Assembly: GCA_031213475.1 (NCBI GenBank)
Contig: JARUPZ010000017.1
Coordinates: forward strand, 7,828,167 to 7,892,166
Source: Nereocystis luetkeana
Taxonomy: Eukaryota; Sar; Phaeophyceae; Laminariales; Laminariaceae
Direction: 5' to 3'
DNA: 64,000 nt
Shown one piece after another: positions 1 to 14,291 of this stretch; position 1 is the first letter of the stretch, and each line of letters begins with the position of its first letter. Made by a program: the position numbers and the translations under genes. The notes beneath the pieces were generated by a model. That model was not told the DNA's origin and ran no database searches. It was given only the letters and a program-made list of their open reading frames with translations.

Positions 1-2630
1 TATGCTCAAGGTTGTTTGAAGATGGCGCCCCTATATGAATCTCAGGCTTGCACAGAGTAGGTGTTTATTGTTGGCGGGCCCAGGTACTGTACCGTATTGA
101 ACTTTCGCGGCCATCTGGTTGAGCTGTTCGTGCCGGCGACGTGACCTTGATGTCGATCACCCCGGCGCCAGCACAAATGTTATCTTCTGCCTGTGCAATC
201 AACGCGCACAGCTTATGTGTTAGGAGTGCTCGCTCAGTTCGGACGCACGACACCTCCTTCCCGCACCAATTTTGTAGGTTTCTAAAACAGTCACACGGCA
301 GTGATACACTCTTCGTACAGTATTCCTTTTTGCATTCACGGTTTTTGGACTTCGGACGCCGGCAGTATCGTATGCTGTGTTATCAGTCATACATTGTGCC
401 CTAAGTTACCCTTCTGGAGTATACCTGGTACGGGTGCACGGATTGTACGTGTGTGTACGCGAACTGTACAACATCATTGGTGCAGTGATTAGCAAGAGCT
501 CATCAACTCCATCGCCGACGCGCGATATATATCGTTCATGACTACCTGGAATACAATATCGACTCAATTTTTGTCGCACATTGACGTAAGGCCACTAACT
601 GCCCTTGCTGGGGCTCAACCTGGACCCGACAGCAGCGGCCTTGTTCGTTACTGGTCCTTGGAGAAAGCAAAACGTTGCGACTATCAATGGAAGCAATCAG
701 CGAGGTTCCGTCCAGTTGTGCACTGGCGTGAGTGCGTGTGTTCTCCACGTGGAGATGGTATTTCTACATTGTTGAGCGACAAATATTGTAGGTCGCGGTG
801 ACAGTATGGTCCTTTCGACCTCAGCATCGAGGGGAATCTCCACCTACCTGCTCAATTCGTTTGTTCGTTATACGAAGTATAGAACACTGCTGTAATATTT
901 ACGGAGCGCTGACAGAGAGGCTCAGATGTTTGTCCCAACTACTTAGGTCAATCAAGTCCAGATTTGGTGTCCCGTTAGGTGTTGTATTTATTTATCTGCT
1001 TCTTTTTTGTCTCGGGTGAGAAAGGGAAATCTAGTGGAAATATTCAAGTAAAATATTACTTCAACAGAGGTTTCAAGGAGGGATGACCTACTCGAGCAAA
1101 AGAACGCACGGGGCCGTATCGAGCCCAGACGCATGCATTCCATTTGAAGCCAAAAGAAGTCGCTGCTAAGGACTTAATCGTCACCGAAGGATGCTATCGG
1201 CGGGAGGCCGTATCGAGCCTGAATATAATATTATAGTCGACATATAAGGGATAGATCCCTGAGCCACAGAGTCGGCTGCACTGAGTGGCTCAGTGGTCAA
1301 TCCTTTACATTTTGAACACTTTTCTTGTTGTTTCTTTAGGCTTTGCGTAGTCATGACCCCAGCATGATACAGCTCGTAACCCCCTTCAACCCCTGGAGCA
1401 ACCCCGCTGCAGGGACCAACACACTTGAGGTTAGAGCGAAATCCGGCGGTATGTACAGTCGTGCAGGACTCAAATGGTTAAGGGACTCCTGCGTTCGGGA
1501 TTTGGCCTCCATGAAAAACCAAAATATCATGTAACGTGCCCACTTAAGACACCTGATTGATGCAGATTCGAACTATGTTCACTCGATGGTTTCAATATGA
1601 CAGTAGTCCCTCACAACACAACCCGATACGACCGATGCCCCCGCGAAAGAATGTGGTGCCTCTCAACCGGGCGACAGAGTGCACGAGACCCATTTCCCGG
1701 GCTCGGGGGGTCATTGATTCGCCCGATGTTAACGGGGCATCAGTCCCGTTTACAGAAACAGGACTGGACCAAACCGGCGTGCACACATTTCATTTTGGGG
1801 TGCCTTCTATGCCGTGTTATTTCGCTCTGTGTCACGGTACCCCTCACAAGGGGTTGCCTACTCTATCTCGTGGGAAGACGTATACGAGAACACTACGCCA
1901 TGGCCACAGTCAAGCGAACAACGAGGCCAGCATGTCGGGGCGTTGCCCCGGTTGTGTCGTTCGCAGTAGGTTCATAGGCATCAGTCGTTGCGCCACATCG
2001 GAACTATTGTGCATTGACAAAGAAATACAGCCACACGTCACACCCGCCCAGTCTGGAAGGAATCTCCGCTGGCCAGCCTCATCGTCTTCGCTGCTTTTGT
2101 CTTGCTTCCAGTTTTATAGGTTACGTGGCACGGGTTTCTTTAGTGCTTCGAAACTCAGGGCTACCCGAACGCAAACACCCCTTAGACCCTTTCGACTCAC
2201 CTGCTACAGTAGCGGTGGCGAATCCGCCGACAATTTATACACTCGTTTCGTACTGCTTCTTCTCCCGAGAGCAAGGAGCAACTCTCCACAGGAGTAGGTA
2301 AATATTTTCGAGCTTGGCAATGTATGCCCTCGTAAGCACGAGTGTGATATACTCGGGGCATTATTAGTATGTCGTTGATATTCACCACCCTCCAATTTTT
2401 GTGGTGTGGCAGCAGCAGTTGTCTGCAGGAACAACAAAAAAACAGGCTTGAAGACAAGACCATTGACAGATTGATGGATTGATAGATTGATCCAGTTACG
2501 ATCTGCTACCCAAATATGGAGAGGATAGTATTCACAACGGTATGTCTGTCCACCTGTTGTTGCCCGCAGAGAATACCGCATAGCGGTCTTGGGCTGAACG
2601 TAGAACTTATTTCCTTAGATTGGCGTATAA
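1..2630. other. Gene-free stretch, no recognisable feature
   Basis: I read both strands and found no protein family, RNA gene or repeat family. Open frames reach 246 codons at 1557-2297 but show no domain, repeat or conserved motif and overlap competing frames. One TACCTGGTA palindrome lies at 422-430. Likely intergenic DNA or an unrecognised intron. Confidence 0.5.
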
Positions 2631-2692
2631 TATCATGTACCAGGTACCATGATATATACTTCCGGTGTCATTTGGCTTCAAGTGACACCGGA
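2631..2692. repeat. Near-palindrome followed by a 14-bp stem, 4-nt loop hairpin
   Basis: Positions 2631-2654 form an imperfect palindrome with arms TATCATG and CATGATA around TACCAGGTA. Positions 2661-2692 form a hairpin: TCCGGTGTCATTTG, loop GCTT, CAAGTGACACCGGA. Thirteen pairs are Watson-Crick and one is G:T. It lies in no recognised gene. It could be a tiny MITE relic or an RNA structure; the sequence does not say which. Confidence 0.7.
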
Positions 2693-5414
2693 TGGTATGC
2701 CAGAGGTCGTTGGTACGGTTCCCTTACGTAGTGGTACTGCCCTGCACACTACTAGTTCGTACTCACTTTGTCCTATCGAGGTTATGTTATTATTATGTGA
2801 GAACACCGTCCTATATGTGAAGTAGCGGGTAAGTTTATGCACCTGTCGTGAACTCCTTTACAACTGACCTCATATTAAGTTTTCGTACACAGCTACTTCG
2901 GAAGACTGCATACAGCAGTAGTAGCAGTAGTGTAGGTATTCATACATATTATTGGTGATGGCACTGCAAAGGGAAAAATCGGGATATGCTCTTTGAACAA
3001 CATCGGGCGTCATGAAGCAGCCCGGCCCGCGGGAGTACAAAAGGTCGTTCGATACTAACACCTACCTGGTACAGCACTGAAAACTTTGTACGATACAAGA
3101 GCGGCGCTCAAATACTCCTACCGCTATCCCTTGCCGACACTATCCTAATCGTGTACCAGGCAAAGGAAAAAAAAATGGCTTGAGGTTTGAACCCCCAGAC
3201 GTTAAAGGAGGCACGGCCACTTACTTGCCTGGGTCGATAATTTTTGCTAGGTTGTTTGCAACCCGGGCCTTTAAGACGGTCTTCTTTGCTTGGTGTGCTG
3301 TAGTATTACACTTCGCACGCACCGCGCTACGTATTATCCGCGATGGAATAACCATATTGCTTGTGTGTACAATATGCCAACATCCATCATCATCTGCATA
3401 TATTATCTGCATATAGGATACGCACCTTATTGTTGCTGTTAGGCGCTGCGTATACGAGGTGTATAAGACACTGCATTGGAAAAACAGCAGCAGCACGCCC
3501 CGATAATGTATTCATCACAGCAAGATATTAAAATGAGGGAGCTAAGTCCCCGCACACCAGCGGCCGAACCAAGCAAATAACACCCGGCAAACGGTTCTCT
3601 ATGCATTACAGCGTCCGACATGTATGTATGTGTAAGCTAAAATATCAGGTTTCAAAACAGGTACAGGTATACCAAGGTATTAACCAACAAGCCAGCTCCC
3701 CACGAAAAAAGCACATATTATCCGACCAGGCTCAACAAGAAAAAACTACTGCTGTATGGCACCCTTTATGGCACCTGGTTTACGCTTACAGCGCCTCCGC
3801 GAACCCCATCTCGTCGTGGTTACTCAGAACCAGTGGACAAGAGAACTGGTGCTTATTTGAGCATAAAACAGCACCAGTGATGAGATTATTTCCAACAGAA
3901 ACTCGGAATGACCGATGACACCGATGACCCGCTGCAACGATGATCCGCTGATGCTAGTACTGTCACATTGCGTGGCGTGTGCTCCCTCGCGGTGTCGCTG
4001 ACGTGTCTTCAGTAATAATGCCGTTCCTGATTTTGCTGGTTCAGACGGCTAAACAGCACATATACTATATACTGCTGTCGGAAGGTCGGACGGAGATTTA
4101 ATAATTACCTGGTATATATATGACAATGTTAGAAATTCGAGAGTGCATCAGGTGTGAAGCTACAGGTTGTTCTGTCTGGTGAGTCTCGCGCTTCCAACAT
4201 CTCAAGACATCCATCGCAGCCCCTGGACCAGCCATTTTACTGTTCCTTAGAGATACAATAGCAGACGAATATGTACGGTATGAGGTCTTATGTACTGCTG
4301 TTCATGGGCCGCCCCAAAGTTTACCAGGTACCAGGTATCAGGTACTGCAGCAGAACGTATATACATAGTATGATAAACCAGTCGCGAAATAATGTTTTGC
4401 CTCGTAGTGAAAGTCTTCGTCCTAATATTGTGAGCCAACTTCTGCCTCTACACCTACCTCTTGATTTCATACAGTTAGGAAAGAGTAGTCTCGCTCGGAC
4501 AGAAGTGCTGGGACATAAGCGCACCTTCCATGCTCAACTACCCCCCCCCCTTCAACCCTTTGATAGTCCACGAGCGCCGTCCTTAACGGCACTGCTTGTT
4601 TTGTAATGAACACGTCGTACCTCAGAAAGCGAATCGACCTAGGATCCGAAATAATCCTTGTGCCAATTTGGTCGCACGTACGTACGTACGTACGTACGTA
4701 CAGCAGCGCACACGCGCATTCAAACCGTGTTTTGAAACTGAAACACTATTTGCAGAGGTTCCCGCTATTTAGCATCTCCGTATCCATGTATCAGGTAGGT
4801 ATGCTTGTTTGTACTTCGAAGAATTGTGTGCGTATGCGCCGAAGATGAATGCAGGAGATATACACGTTTCACGACGCATACTCCAACGATGCTTTTTAGG
4901 CCTGATGGTAGTTAGTTCTGAAATAAAAAACAAGTCCGCAAGAGATTCAACTTTCAATCCGATTTAGTCGATTATCGACCTCGATTGCTCACGACAGAGA
5001 GAACTTCAGGCATCAGATTTTGCAGGGACGCTAGCGTATTGATTGTCACCGACTCGGAACGGTGGGTGCCGCGCGAGCGCCTTGTATGTTGCATGCTGAT
5101 CAAGTTCGTTGGCTGAATCGCTATGTCGCTGCACTATCTCTCTCGAGCACAACCAGATAGTTTTCCCACTGCACCCAGTGAGGAAAGCCTTTTTTTTTAT
5201 GTATGTATGGGTGAAACCGTCGATTACATTTTTGTGTAACCAAGGGGATCGGAACAATCGTTTTTCGACATTTTTTTTTTTTTGAATCTTATGAGAGCCG
5301 AAACCGGAAAACGGAACTGGCAAGTACCTCTGTTTTCGTGTGGCCATGATTCGTATATTATTATCGAGTGTCATCTTTTCTGATCGTGTACGAGTATTGT
5401 TTTTGTGTACCAGG
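2693..5414. other. Gene-free stretch with several TACCWGGTA palindromes
   Basis: No gene is recognised. TACCWGGTA sites lie at 3063, 4106, 4322, 4329 and 5408, and TACAGCAGTA-type words at 2911 and 3747. A GTAC/ACGT microsatellite sits at 4674-4701. All open frames are short and unremarkable. Confidence 0.5.
4674..4701. repeat. (ACGT)n microsatellite
   Basis: About seven uninterrupted ACGT units, self-complementary, flanked by unique sequence. Confidence 0.9.
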
Positions 5415-5523
5415 TATTACGGGGGACCATAGTTAATAGGACCTGTGGTATACATAAAAACATATATGTTTAACCATTTCTACTAACAATATTTGGTCCT
5501 ATTAACTATGGTCCCCGGTAATA
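5415..5523. mobile_element. MITE family 2, copy a (109 bp, 29-bp inverted termini)
   Basis: The left arm (5415-5443, starting TATTACGGGGGACC) and right arm (5495-5523, ending GGTCCCCGGTAATA) are inverted copies over 29 bp with a single mismatch. The interior has no coding capacity. Three relatives lie at 49575, 56134 and 58046, so this is a dispersed non-autonomous element. The TA next to the GC-rich core would suit a Tc1/mariner-like target, but the palindrome runs past it, so the superfamily is open. Confidence 0.85.
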
Positions 5524-8500
5524 GTAAGTATGCCGGGGTTTCACTTTGGTTGGGAGGACGTTGGAGGGAGGAGTACAGCAATACTATTTTAATTCGGCGG
5601 GCACACACAGACCCGCCCATCATGCGTATGGTACCCGCCGGGTGACATGGGGTATGCATTCGCCAACTAGAATTCCCGGACTGGGTTGGCTTGCTTCGAC
5701 GAAGGCCCCCCTTGCTTAGCAGTCTTCTGCTGCGGCCCCAAGAAGCAGTGCGTTGACATATATATTGCTGAAACCTTCAGAAAAAAAAGACAACCGCCCA
5801 GAGTGTGCGGTGTAGTCGGTTGTTCGGCGTCACCGGAACTTGGAGGCTCTGGCTATCGCCACATGCCGAGATACTGTACCGTGTCAGAGATACCGAGAGA
5901 GTACAGCAGTAGTAGGGATGGTATATACAAGTTCTAGACCCGCCACGTTATGCCTCCAGTATGGGTTTCACAACCAGTTTGATCCAGTTCTAAGACCGTA
6001 CAGAACTGGTATCTGGTTTTGTCTGGCCAGGCCATTTTCGATCGAAACAAAAAAAACAGGTAACATATTAGAAATATTGATGTCTTCCGGCGATCGATAA
6101 GATTCGACAAGTTGGATCCGACACGAAATTCTCCTTGGATCTCTCTACAAACCCTGTTCTGTTTTCTGTTCCCGGCTCCCATGAGAGTCAGCTTTACATG
6201 AGAAAGAGTCAAAACGGAAAATAAACGAGCGCTGTGATCACAGGACGACAGTTTTCTGGAAAAAATGGATTCGTTCCAATTTGATTAGTTGGCTTTAGAG
6301 AAGGGTAGAGAACCCCCTCCTGTGCGAGCTGGAGTGAAGGATCTCTAGAAGAAGGAAGTGATCGGAAAACTAAATAAAAACAAACCAAAACTCTTAAATC
6401 GTCTCCTCATCCCAACGCTCCGGTTTTTTTTTTCCATTATGATATTTCTTACGACGCGTCGCAAAAAGACTGTTCCGGTCGTCCTCGACTAGCCGGGTGA
6501 TTACTTGTGTGACGTAACGACACACTCACCACATGATGAGGTGTTGCTGCAGGTTCGTTTTATAACAACAGGCAACCCGCTACCTGTTATGCCCGCCAAC
6601 GTAGTTGACCTTGTGCTGCTCCTACTGCTGTGCTGCTGCTGTCAAGATTTCTGCGTGATCGCGTATGGGGGGTGGGGGGTGGGTCAAGGAGAGGTTTCCA
6701 CCTTTCACACGGACGCACCCAATCCTCATTACTGCCACTCGTTTAGTCCGAAAGGGTAGATCACCGAGCCTCTCACTCAGCGCAGATTGAAGGGATAAGT
6801 GGTCTATCCTTCATACGCGAGCGCAATATTTCATTTGCACTCTATACGGCGATCCACCGATTACATCCTCCGGGGTTGGCCAAGCTGCTATTAAGAATCA
6901 GCTCCTGTTGTTTGCCTTCGTATATATGGCCTCCCTCTCCTGGCCTTGCGTTATTCCACCCTCGCACTTCTCTGCACTTTCGACATTCTGATCGAGTTTC
7001 GTTTTATCCTGGTTCTCCCCACTTGCTTTCCGCTTTCTCCTCCTGCAGGAAAAGGTGGAAAATACGAGAGGATGTAGACGAGATTCGAACCCGATACCTC
7101 TTTCGTTTGTTTTCCCTTAAACTTATCAACGAAGATGTATTACTGCTGTGTCTCCTTCACAATCGCCTCACAGCAGATACCGTGCATCGTGAACAACAAA
7201 CCACGATAGATTCATTATTCGCATTGTCGTAATCCATAGACAGACCTGCTTTCCCTTACGATTTTCAACTCCGCGTCGGGTCCGCCGCATGGGCTGCGGT
7301 CTGTTGTTATGGCGAAACCGCAAACGACGAACCTTGCGCGTATTATATATACTGTAGTCAGTCCCAACGCCACCACTTTGTCACCCGAGCAAGTGCTGAG
7401 AGCAACAACAATATATGTCTACGTTTACGGTGACCTCAGCATTAGCCCTACGAGACGGTCATCCCTCGTGCAGTTTTTGTCCAGTTATGGTCATACCTCG
7501 CGCGTTGGCGTCGTCGGGGCACGAACCCGTATTGATTGGTTGGGATGGAAACTGAATCGGTGTGTGCTTACTGTACTACTCTAGCAGTACCCTTACGGTT
7601 CCCGCCCTAACATAGACCATAGCAGTGAGGAAAAAGCTTCTCAACAGACTCGCTCGTAGATTCTGGAAACAATACACGGTGGTACCAGGTACCAGTTACC
7701 TGGTACGAAAAAACGAAACTGGGACGGTCTGTAATATAGTACACACATCCTTGTAAGAACATAACAGCAGGACATATTATGAACTACTTCTGTACACACC
7801 TAAATCTAATCTGTGAGGTCGGGATTTCCGTCCAAAGCCATATATACAAGCTCGCGTACAACGGGTTAATTATGACCTCATACAACAGTATATACCCGGT
7901 GAGAAATAGGCGGCGAGATTAGGTAGCTGGATTCGTGTCACAGAACCGGTGCTGTTGTAGCCAGATAATCATTCGGGACTTAAGTCTTGGTATATTTACT
8001 GTAGACAGATTTGGGAAATAGTGCATTCAACGGTACATTAACTTGAGTAACATCGGTTTTCGAAGGACACCACTGTCTGGCCGACACACCCCAAGACAGC
8101 GGCATACTTTAGTTGTAACATTGGCCTGCACACAACGGCTTTAGATTGAGTGATTTCCCACATGTATCATATATATATATGTCGGAATCTCAAAATGTCT
8201 TTTATTAGTGCTCGGAGTCCCGAATTGTTCAGTGCAAAACATCTCGACACGGAAAAAGCCGACAATACGGCCCACACAATCCCAACTACGAACGTGTGTC
8301 CGTCCCCGCTCCCCCCCATTCTCCTTGCCCCCGGGAGTTGCACTGCACTTTATCGGAATTTGGCATTGAGAACTGTGGACGGAGCTACACTGGTTGGTTG
8401 TGGTGAAAGCTGGACCAGATTATTGATTGGCGGGGGATAGACGAAAGGCTTTGTGCTTTTGTTTCAGCGCCGGGTACCAGTCTGCACCAGCCACAACGCA

Positions 8501-11500
8501 CAGCTGCTGCTCATACACAGCCCAGGATACAGCATCTGCCAGCACCATAGAATAGGTCTACACGGCCAAGTCACCTGAAGAGATATACCCCGCACCCCGT
8601 GTGGTCCTACGTGTGGGCGTTCTGCTGTCTAGACACGCACGCGCTTTTCCCCTCCACCACCGTTCACAACTCATCTACCGTACCACAAGACACAATTGAT
8701 TAGGGCACCGAAATCCTGACCGAAGAAGCCCAGTCGTTCCGCAGCATTGTCTTCAGGAGGTAAGCCGGAGGTGTTGAGTGTTTATGTTGATCCATGAAAG
8801 GTATTGCTTCATTTATGTTTGTGTCTGGTTGTATACTTATCTTCTCGCCTACTTTCGATGGGCGGACAAAAGCCCAACACATGTCGAGAATACCGCTTTT
8901 TTTAATTCAATGTCTGGCGTAACCAGGTGAGGCCAGCAGTCATCCACTATCGATACTCGAAACGTTGGATAACCCTCGAAGGCCTGCTCATGGTGTACAT
9001 TTTTGGGACGTGATACAACTCCAGCAAGTGGTGTTCTCCGAGACGCGAGCATTTGCCGAGTCCCCACTGCTTTTAGGCTTGTGACATGAGGAATGCTACA
9101 CACAGCAGACACCTCGCCTTACTTCCTTCTCTGCTGCAATCACTGTCAGCCCAACCCGACGACCTATCCCGTAGGCATAGCATAATACCGAAATATCAGT
9201 CTTCTCACTACCGTACACACGAAAAGAAATACCGTGTATCATGCGTTTGGCCCCACGGCTGCCCATTGCATTGTCTTGTTGCACGACGATGACAGTTATC
9301 AATCGTAGATTTTATTACACTCGTACGAAGTGTCTTTTTTCTGTGCGTGCATTTAGACGCTTCACTTACTTACTGAGGGGACCAGTCAGCCAGGCGCAAT
9401 GCGGTTTAGGGGGTGCCTTCTCCGCCAGATCAAGGTTCTTGTTTATCGCCTAAATTTGTTGAATAAGGCGAGGTTCATGCGGTGGCACTTGTTCTGTCTG
9501 TTGCATGTTATGCCAACAACCTCTTCTTCCCGTTGTTCTCCTTGTCCTATTGTTCTACGGGCTACCAATGAAAGCATGTACTGTAACCACGTGTGATACG
9601 CGTACACTAACTCAGTCAGCGTGGTGTACTGTAGCTGTGCTGTACCGGTACATCTTGTCAGTCACGTTAGCTACATAACTTTGTACAGTGCTACTGGTAT
9701 GCCACACGACAACACTAACCAGTTCCAGGCATGTGTATACATGGCACCACAGTAGTACCTTGTATTTATTAAGGTCACTCTCGCACCCAAGCATCTCCTG
9801 ATCCCGGGTATCCGGCGACTCTAATCTCTAAATGTTTTGTCGGTACGGAAAAAAAAACATCGCTCTTCCCACACGCTGAGTCTAGAAGCTCGGTTTGTTC
9901 GTGTATACCCGAGAGCGAGTGAAACTCGTTTTTTTCTCGATATACAGTTTCATTACAGAAGCTCGTGTTTCTCTCGAGGTTGCTCTCCCGCAGGCTCGCA
10001 ACGGAGGTCTACACCTCGACTTAGAGGTGCTGCAGTCGGAAGTGGTCGAACCTTGGGGTGCATAAAATGAGACATAAAAACAACCCCCGAGTCGATGTGC
10101 GCAGTTCACATGCGGACAGCTAGAACTCCTCACACGAACCATCAGCGCGCGACGTCCAGGGATGCTACTGATTGGGTGTTGGGGGCCGTCGTGTGAGCCA
10201 GGCGGCAGTCATAGGTAACCAGAAACGACTCGCGAGGTACTTTCGTGTGCTCGACGTTGCGAGCGAGTAGCCCCAAACAATAACTCCAAAATTCGCTCAA
10301 ATGTTTCGTTGCACGCGCGCGAGCACAGTCCAAGGGCTATAGCACTGGTGAAGAAATGGCCTTCATTCAAATGTGGCTGTGTTCCGCAGGCGGGTGATAT
10401 ATCTCTTCTTGAGACGTCGTCAAAGACGCTGCGGGAGGCAACCCTACGTTCCCATGATCGGTAGTCAGGTAATGGGCCCAATCAAAGGGCGAAACAATAT
10501 AAAAGCTGAGTATTCCTGTATTATGTTCATCAATTATTCTAAACCTTTGAAATACGGGTCTTGGTCACAAAGGTCTTACTCTGTTTCACTATCGTACGCA
10601 TATGTTGACGAAGCGCCAGGACAAATATTCGACCGCGCATACCTGGAGGTGCTAGCGTTCCCGTTGTATACACGACCACGTTTTTATAGAAGAGCGCTAG
10701 ACTCCTACGACAGTGCCCAATGTATGGGAACGTGTATCCCTTCTCAAGCATGTCCGCAGTAGCTCAGACACCCACCATTCCCGACACCTGTCACTAACGT
10801 CGCCCTCGTGGTTTTGTGCATTAAATAATCGACCCGGTCCTATTATGGGGAGAACACGGTGTTGTCCAAAAACAAGTAATTCACACGTTCTCCATACAGA
10901 CAGGGCGATCGCTTCTTTCGTCTCGGTGTCTTCTGGGCATAATATACGCGGAAGACTATTATATGGACGCCGCTGGCGCTTCCGTTTGAGGACGGCGCCA
11001 GGGTCTACAAACATTCCTAGGAATGGGTACCACAACGCCTGTTCACTGTGAATTGCCGTATTAACAACAGTCATTTGAAATTTGAAGGCAGTGATAATCC
11101 AAAGAACTCGTTGAATGGATTAAACGGGGGCACCGCGTGACAATTACCCCCCCATGCCTGCGCTTGAAATGTGGAATTCTTGAGATGTATGCACAAGGCG
11201 AGAGTATTGTGCGGCCGAGACGCTTACGTATGCCGCTAGCCTTTAATGCGCCGCACTGTCCCCACCACAAAGTTCCTTAGACGATTCAAGAATCTTCCTC
11301 GCGGCGGCTTAGAGGTGTCTCCGTTGGTAACCATGGGGAGCGCGCCCGGGTACTCTTTGCTTGGTTTCTGGAGCGCCAGGCGATGCACGAGCGTCCTGCA
11401 AAATGTCACTACCTGTATTCCGTTTAAAGCACCACATTTAACTTCAACAGGTCTCCCCGGGGACACCAAACGCAACTAGCCAGTGGCATAAACGTCAGAA

Positions 11501-13169
11501 ACGTTCTCGACGTGGTTTTCTAGTCCTTTCCGGCTCTTGGCTCTCACGTGCTGCTTTGCTCAACACCCGACTTGAAGGTTGTCAGACAGCCGTCCGGTAA
11601 CTCCCACGACATTGCAGAACCTTCCGTGCGATCATCTCTTTACCACCTGTACTACTATGCACTTATGTAAAGGGTCTACAAGTTATATTACAAGCAGCGT
11701 TCCACCAATACGTGGATGCGGTTCGAAGTGTTCCATTTACCAGTAGACAGCACAGTAGCATGCTACTCTGACCCCGCCCCTCCCCCCCAGTGGGGGCGTG
11801 CAACCATTGGCACACAAGTGGGTGGAAAGTGGCCACTACGGTTTTGTCAACCCCTGCCCAACATTCGATTCATTGTTTGCGGCGACCCGAGGAGACCGCA
11901 CCTGGACGACTCACGGCGCACATACACGGGGAGCAAGTATTTTGGACATTGGACGTTTAGAGCGTGTTTGGGATTCTGAGGTGCCTTTGACGTTACAGAT
12001 GATTGACTTGGCGTCCATCTGCCAGCCAACACCAACTTTCCTAAACTAAGTACGCCTACGACAAGGCGGTGTAATTCGGTTACGCATGCGTTAAAGTGAA
12101 TACACAAGGATGAAAGCAGCGAAGTATTCGTACACCGAACTATCCTTTTTCGAGAACCAGACAGGAGGGTGGGTCCACGCGACCAATTTTCAAGATCCTA
12201 CTCAAACAAAATTGAACATATATACATTGAAAACAATACGCATAAAGAACGACCGCCCCGCTGTTTTTTTTTTTTTGGGATTTTCTAGGATCGTGGAGTC
12301 CTTTCGTTTCTTGACATGCGCCAGTGGAAAACCTTAGTAGAAAGAATAACAAGGAATACTGGTAATGCCAAAACGCCAACTCATCATATGCATGAGGCGA
12401 CGACGCCGATAGACTCAACACCATGGCCAATCGACCGAGTAACGGTGCGACAGGTGGTGTCGATCAATCCGGCAATCGACATAGAACGGAATCTTCGCAT
12501 ACGAAGAAACATGCATACCTTGATTGAAGGTTCTGTACGTGCATACGGAGGCGTGTAATTTCTGCAGGCGTCAGACCTTGTATTGCTTGCCCCGATATCA
12601 GAACGAACATGTTCTTATGCTTTTTTTCTACTATATTACAGCCGTTATTAGGAGCTCTCGCAGCAGCACATATGTATCTGCCGCGATATTTGTGTGCATT
12701 GATGAGCGGCGTACGGCGTATGTTGGATAAGTCGGGCAACTGGACGGAGATTCGCATTTGTTTGCCGGAGTAAAAAATTCTAACTTTCAGCCGCTCGAAA
12801 CAATTACAATACGTAGCAACTCGATTGCCAAGCAGCAGGCACCTTTACACGCCACAGACGTCACAACTTGTTTCTTCAGCTTCCTTCGCGTGGTTGGGAT
12901 CAGCAAACTTCATCAGCAGCGAAGTAGCCATTACGTACTGTTCTTTCCCAAAGAATGCTGGATAAGAAGTTCCGAGCGGGTCCTACCTCGTCTGCTGGCA
13001 GGTGTCTCCTCTCGCGAAACTGATGTGCGTCCCAGGTCATTTCCGCACGCGGAATATAGGCGGAGATGTTTAGACCCGTTACTCGTGCGAAACCATGCGT
13101 AGAGAGGCACTTGGCCACATAAACCGGTTATACAATTCTGATGTACAAAGGTACATCTTTACGGTAGAT
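5524..13169. other. Gene-free stretch, 7.6 kb
   Basis: No protein domain, RNA gene or transposon protein was recognised on either strand. The longest frames are near 120 codons and overlap competing frames. Notable items are two TACCWGGTA sites at 7683 and 7697 inside a dyad-rich 25 bp, a TACAGCAGTA word at 5902, and a TATA-rich patch near 8165. A tRNA-like B-box match on the minus strand near 7078-7100 lacks a matching A box and stems. Confidence 0.45.
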
Positions 13170-13420
13170 GCGTTCTACGATAGAGGTAGCACATTTCCGC
13201 TAAACACTTTTTCTGAATGACGGGGCTCTCAACCGAAAATCGTCGGAAGGCTAATCGCGTTTAAAGAACTGCGCTTTGTATGCTTGGGGCGCTGGGCTTA
13301 TTCACCGAGATGCAATCTGATTGGTTTGCTGAAGACAGTCTTCGGGTTAGGTATGGAGCTCCTTAAGGTTAAGGGAGGAGCCTCAGAATATTTAGAGTGA
13401 ATCTCCATCGCAGAACACCT
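13170..13420. mobile_element. MITE family 1, copy a (251 bp)
   Basis: Starts GCGTTCTACGATAGAGGT and ends with the inverted, diverged ATCGCAGAACACCT. The interior aligns along its length with copies at 21319, 22192 (inverted) and 51921 (inverted). Shared landmarks are TGGAGCTCCTT, GAGGAGCCTCAGAA, ATGCAATCTGATT and TCTGAATGAC. No open frame, so it is a non-autonomous DNA element. Confidence 0.85.
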
Positions 13421-14291
13421 TGAAACGTGCGCAGAACTTGTCTCACGTCGATGCGCAGTGTAGTCATATATATACGTGTCCAGAAATCGAGCAATCGACT
13501 CCACGTGCGCCAGCGAGTATATGACAGTGTGGCAAGCCCCCCCTTGTCACTCTGTATGTTGCCAATCACTCTGTCTACTTCCTTTGCTCGCTTTATGCTC
13601 GAATGTTTCCCCGCCCCTGAGTAGGACACCTGGACGCTGAGTACACGACGAAAACCACACACTTGGACAAGATGGTGTATTCTGGTTGGGCGACAGAGTT
13701 GGATGAAGATCAAAGCCAGCTTCGGCGCATGAACGGGTGAGACGATACCTCACCACTCCCGTTGACGCGTATCATGACCGCGAATCTTGATCTCGTAGTT
13801 GAGGGTGTGCACAGCACCTCATGAATTCATGACTTCGCGACTTCGGAGCAACCGTGATTATGCCGAGCACGACCCAACCGGCAACACAGATTTTCGTTTT
13901 TTTGTAGTTTGAAGGCCCGAAACACTAACAACGAAGGCATTCCGCGGCATTCGAAGGGGAGCTGACTTACAGTTGGCACGAAGCGTTTCCATCGGTGGGA
14001 TGTTGCTGCAAACGTGGAGCGTTCCGGTTGTCTCGAACCGTCGCGTTGCGCGTTTACTACAAAAATGCGCCAACGCTTGCTGTAGACCAGGATGCGAATA
14101 TCAACAACATGCACGCATTCCGAAAGGTATCAAACACATTCAAATAGTACAGCGAATATTCGTACTCGACCGTTTCGGGTATTTCTACGTAGGGATGGCA
14201 TGGGCAGAGTTTGCTCGTCGTAGAAAAGTGGCTCAAAAAATGTTATATCGTACCCTATGTCAATGTTGATCATAGGGCTGAACCTCGTACC
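13421..14291. other. Region upstream of WW gene A, no assigned feature
   Basis: No exon is recognised. A 98-codon plus-strand frame at 13973-14269 has no recognisable domain. If gene A has an upstream exon, it should lie here or further left, because a good 3' splice site follows at 14338. Confidence 0.35.

Noticed and set aside
1557..2297. 246-codon plus-strand open frame
   Set aside because: No domain, no repeat, no splice support, and a competing 126-codon frame overlaps it. Frames of this size are only mildly unexpected in 64 kb.
7078..7100. tRNA B-box match on the minus strand
   Set aside because: No A box at the right distance and no cloverleaf.
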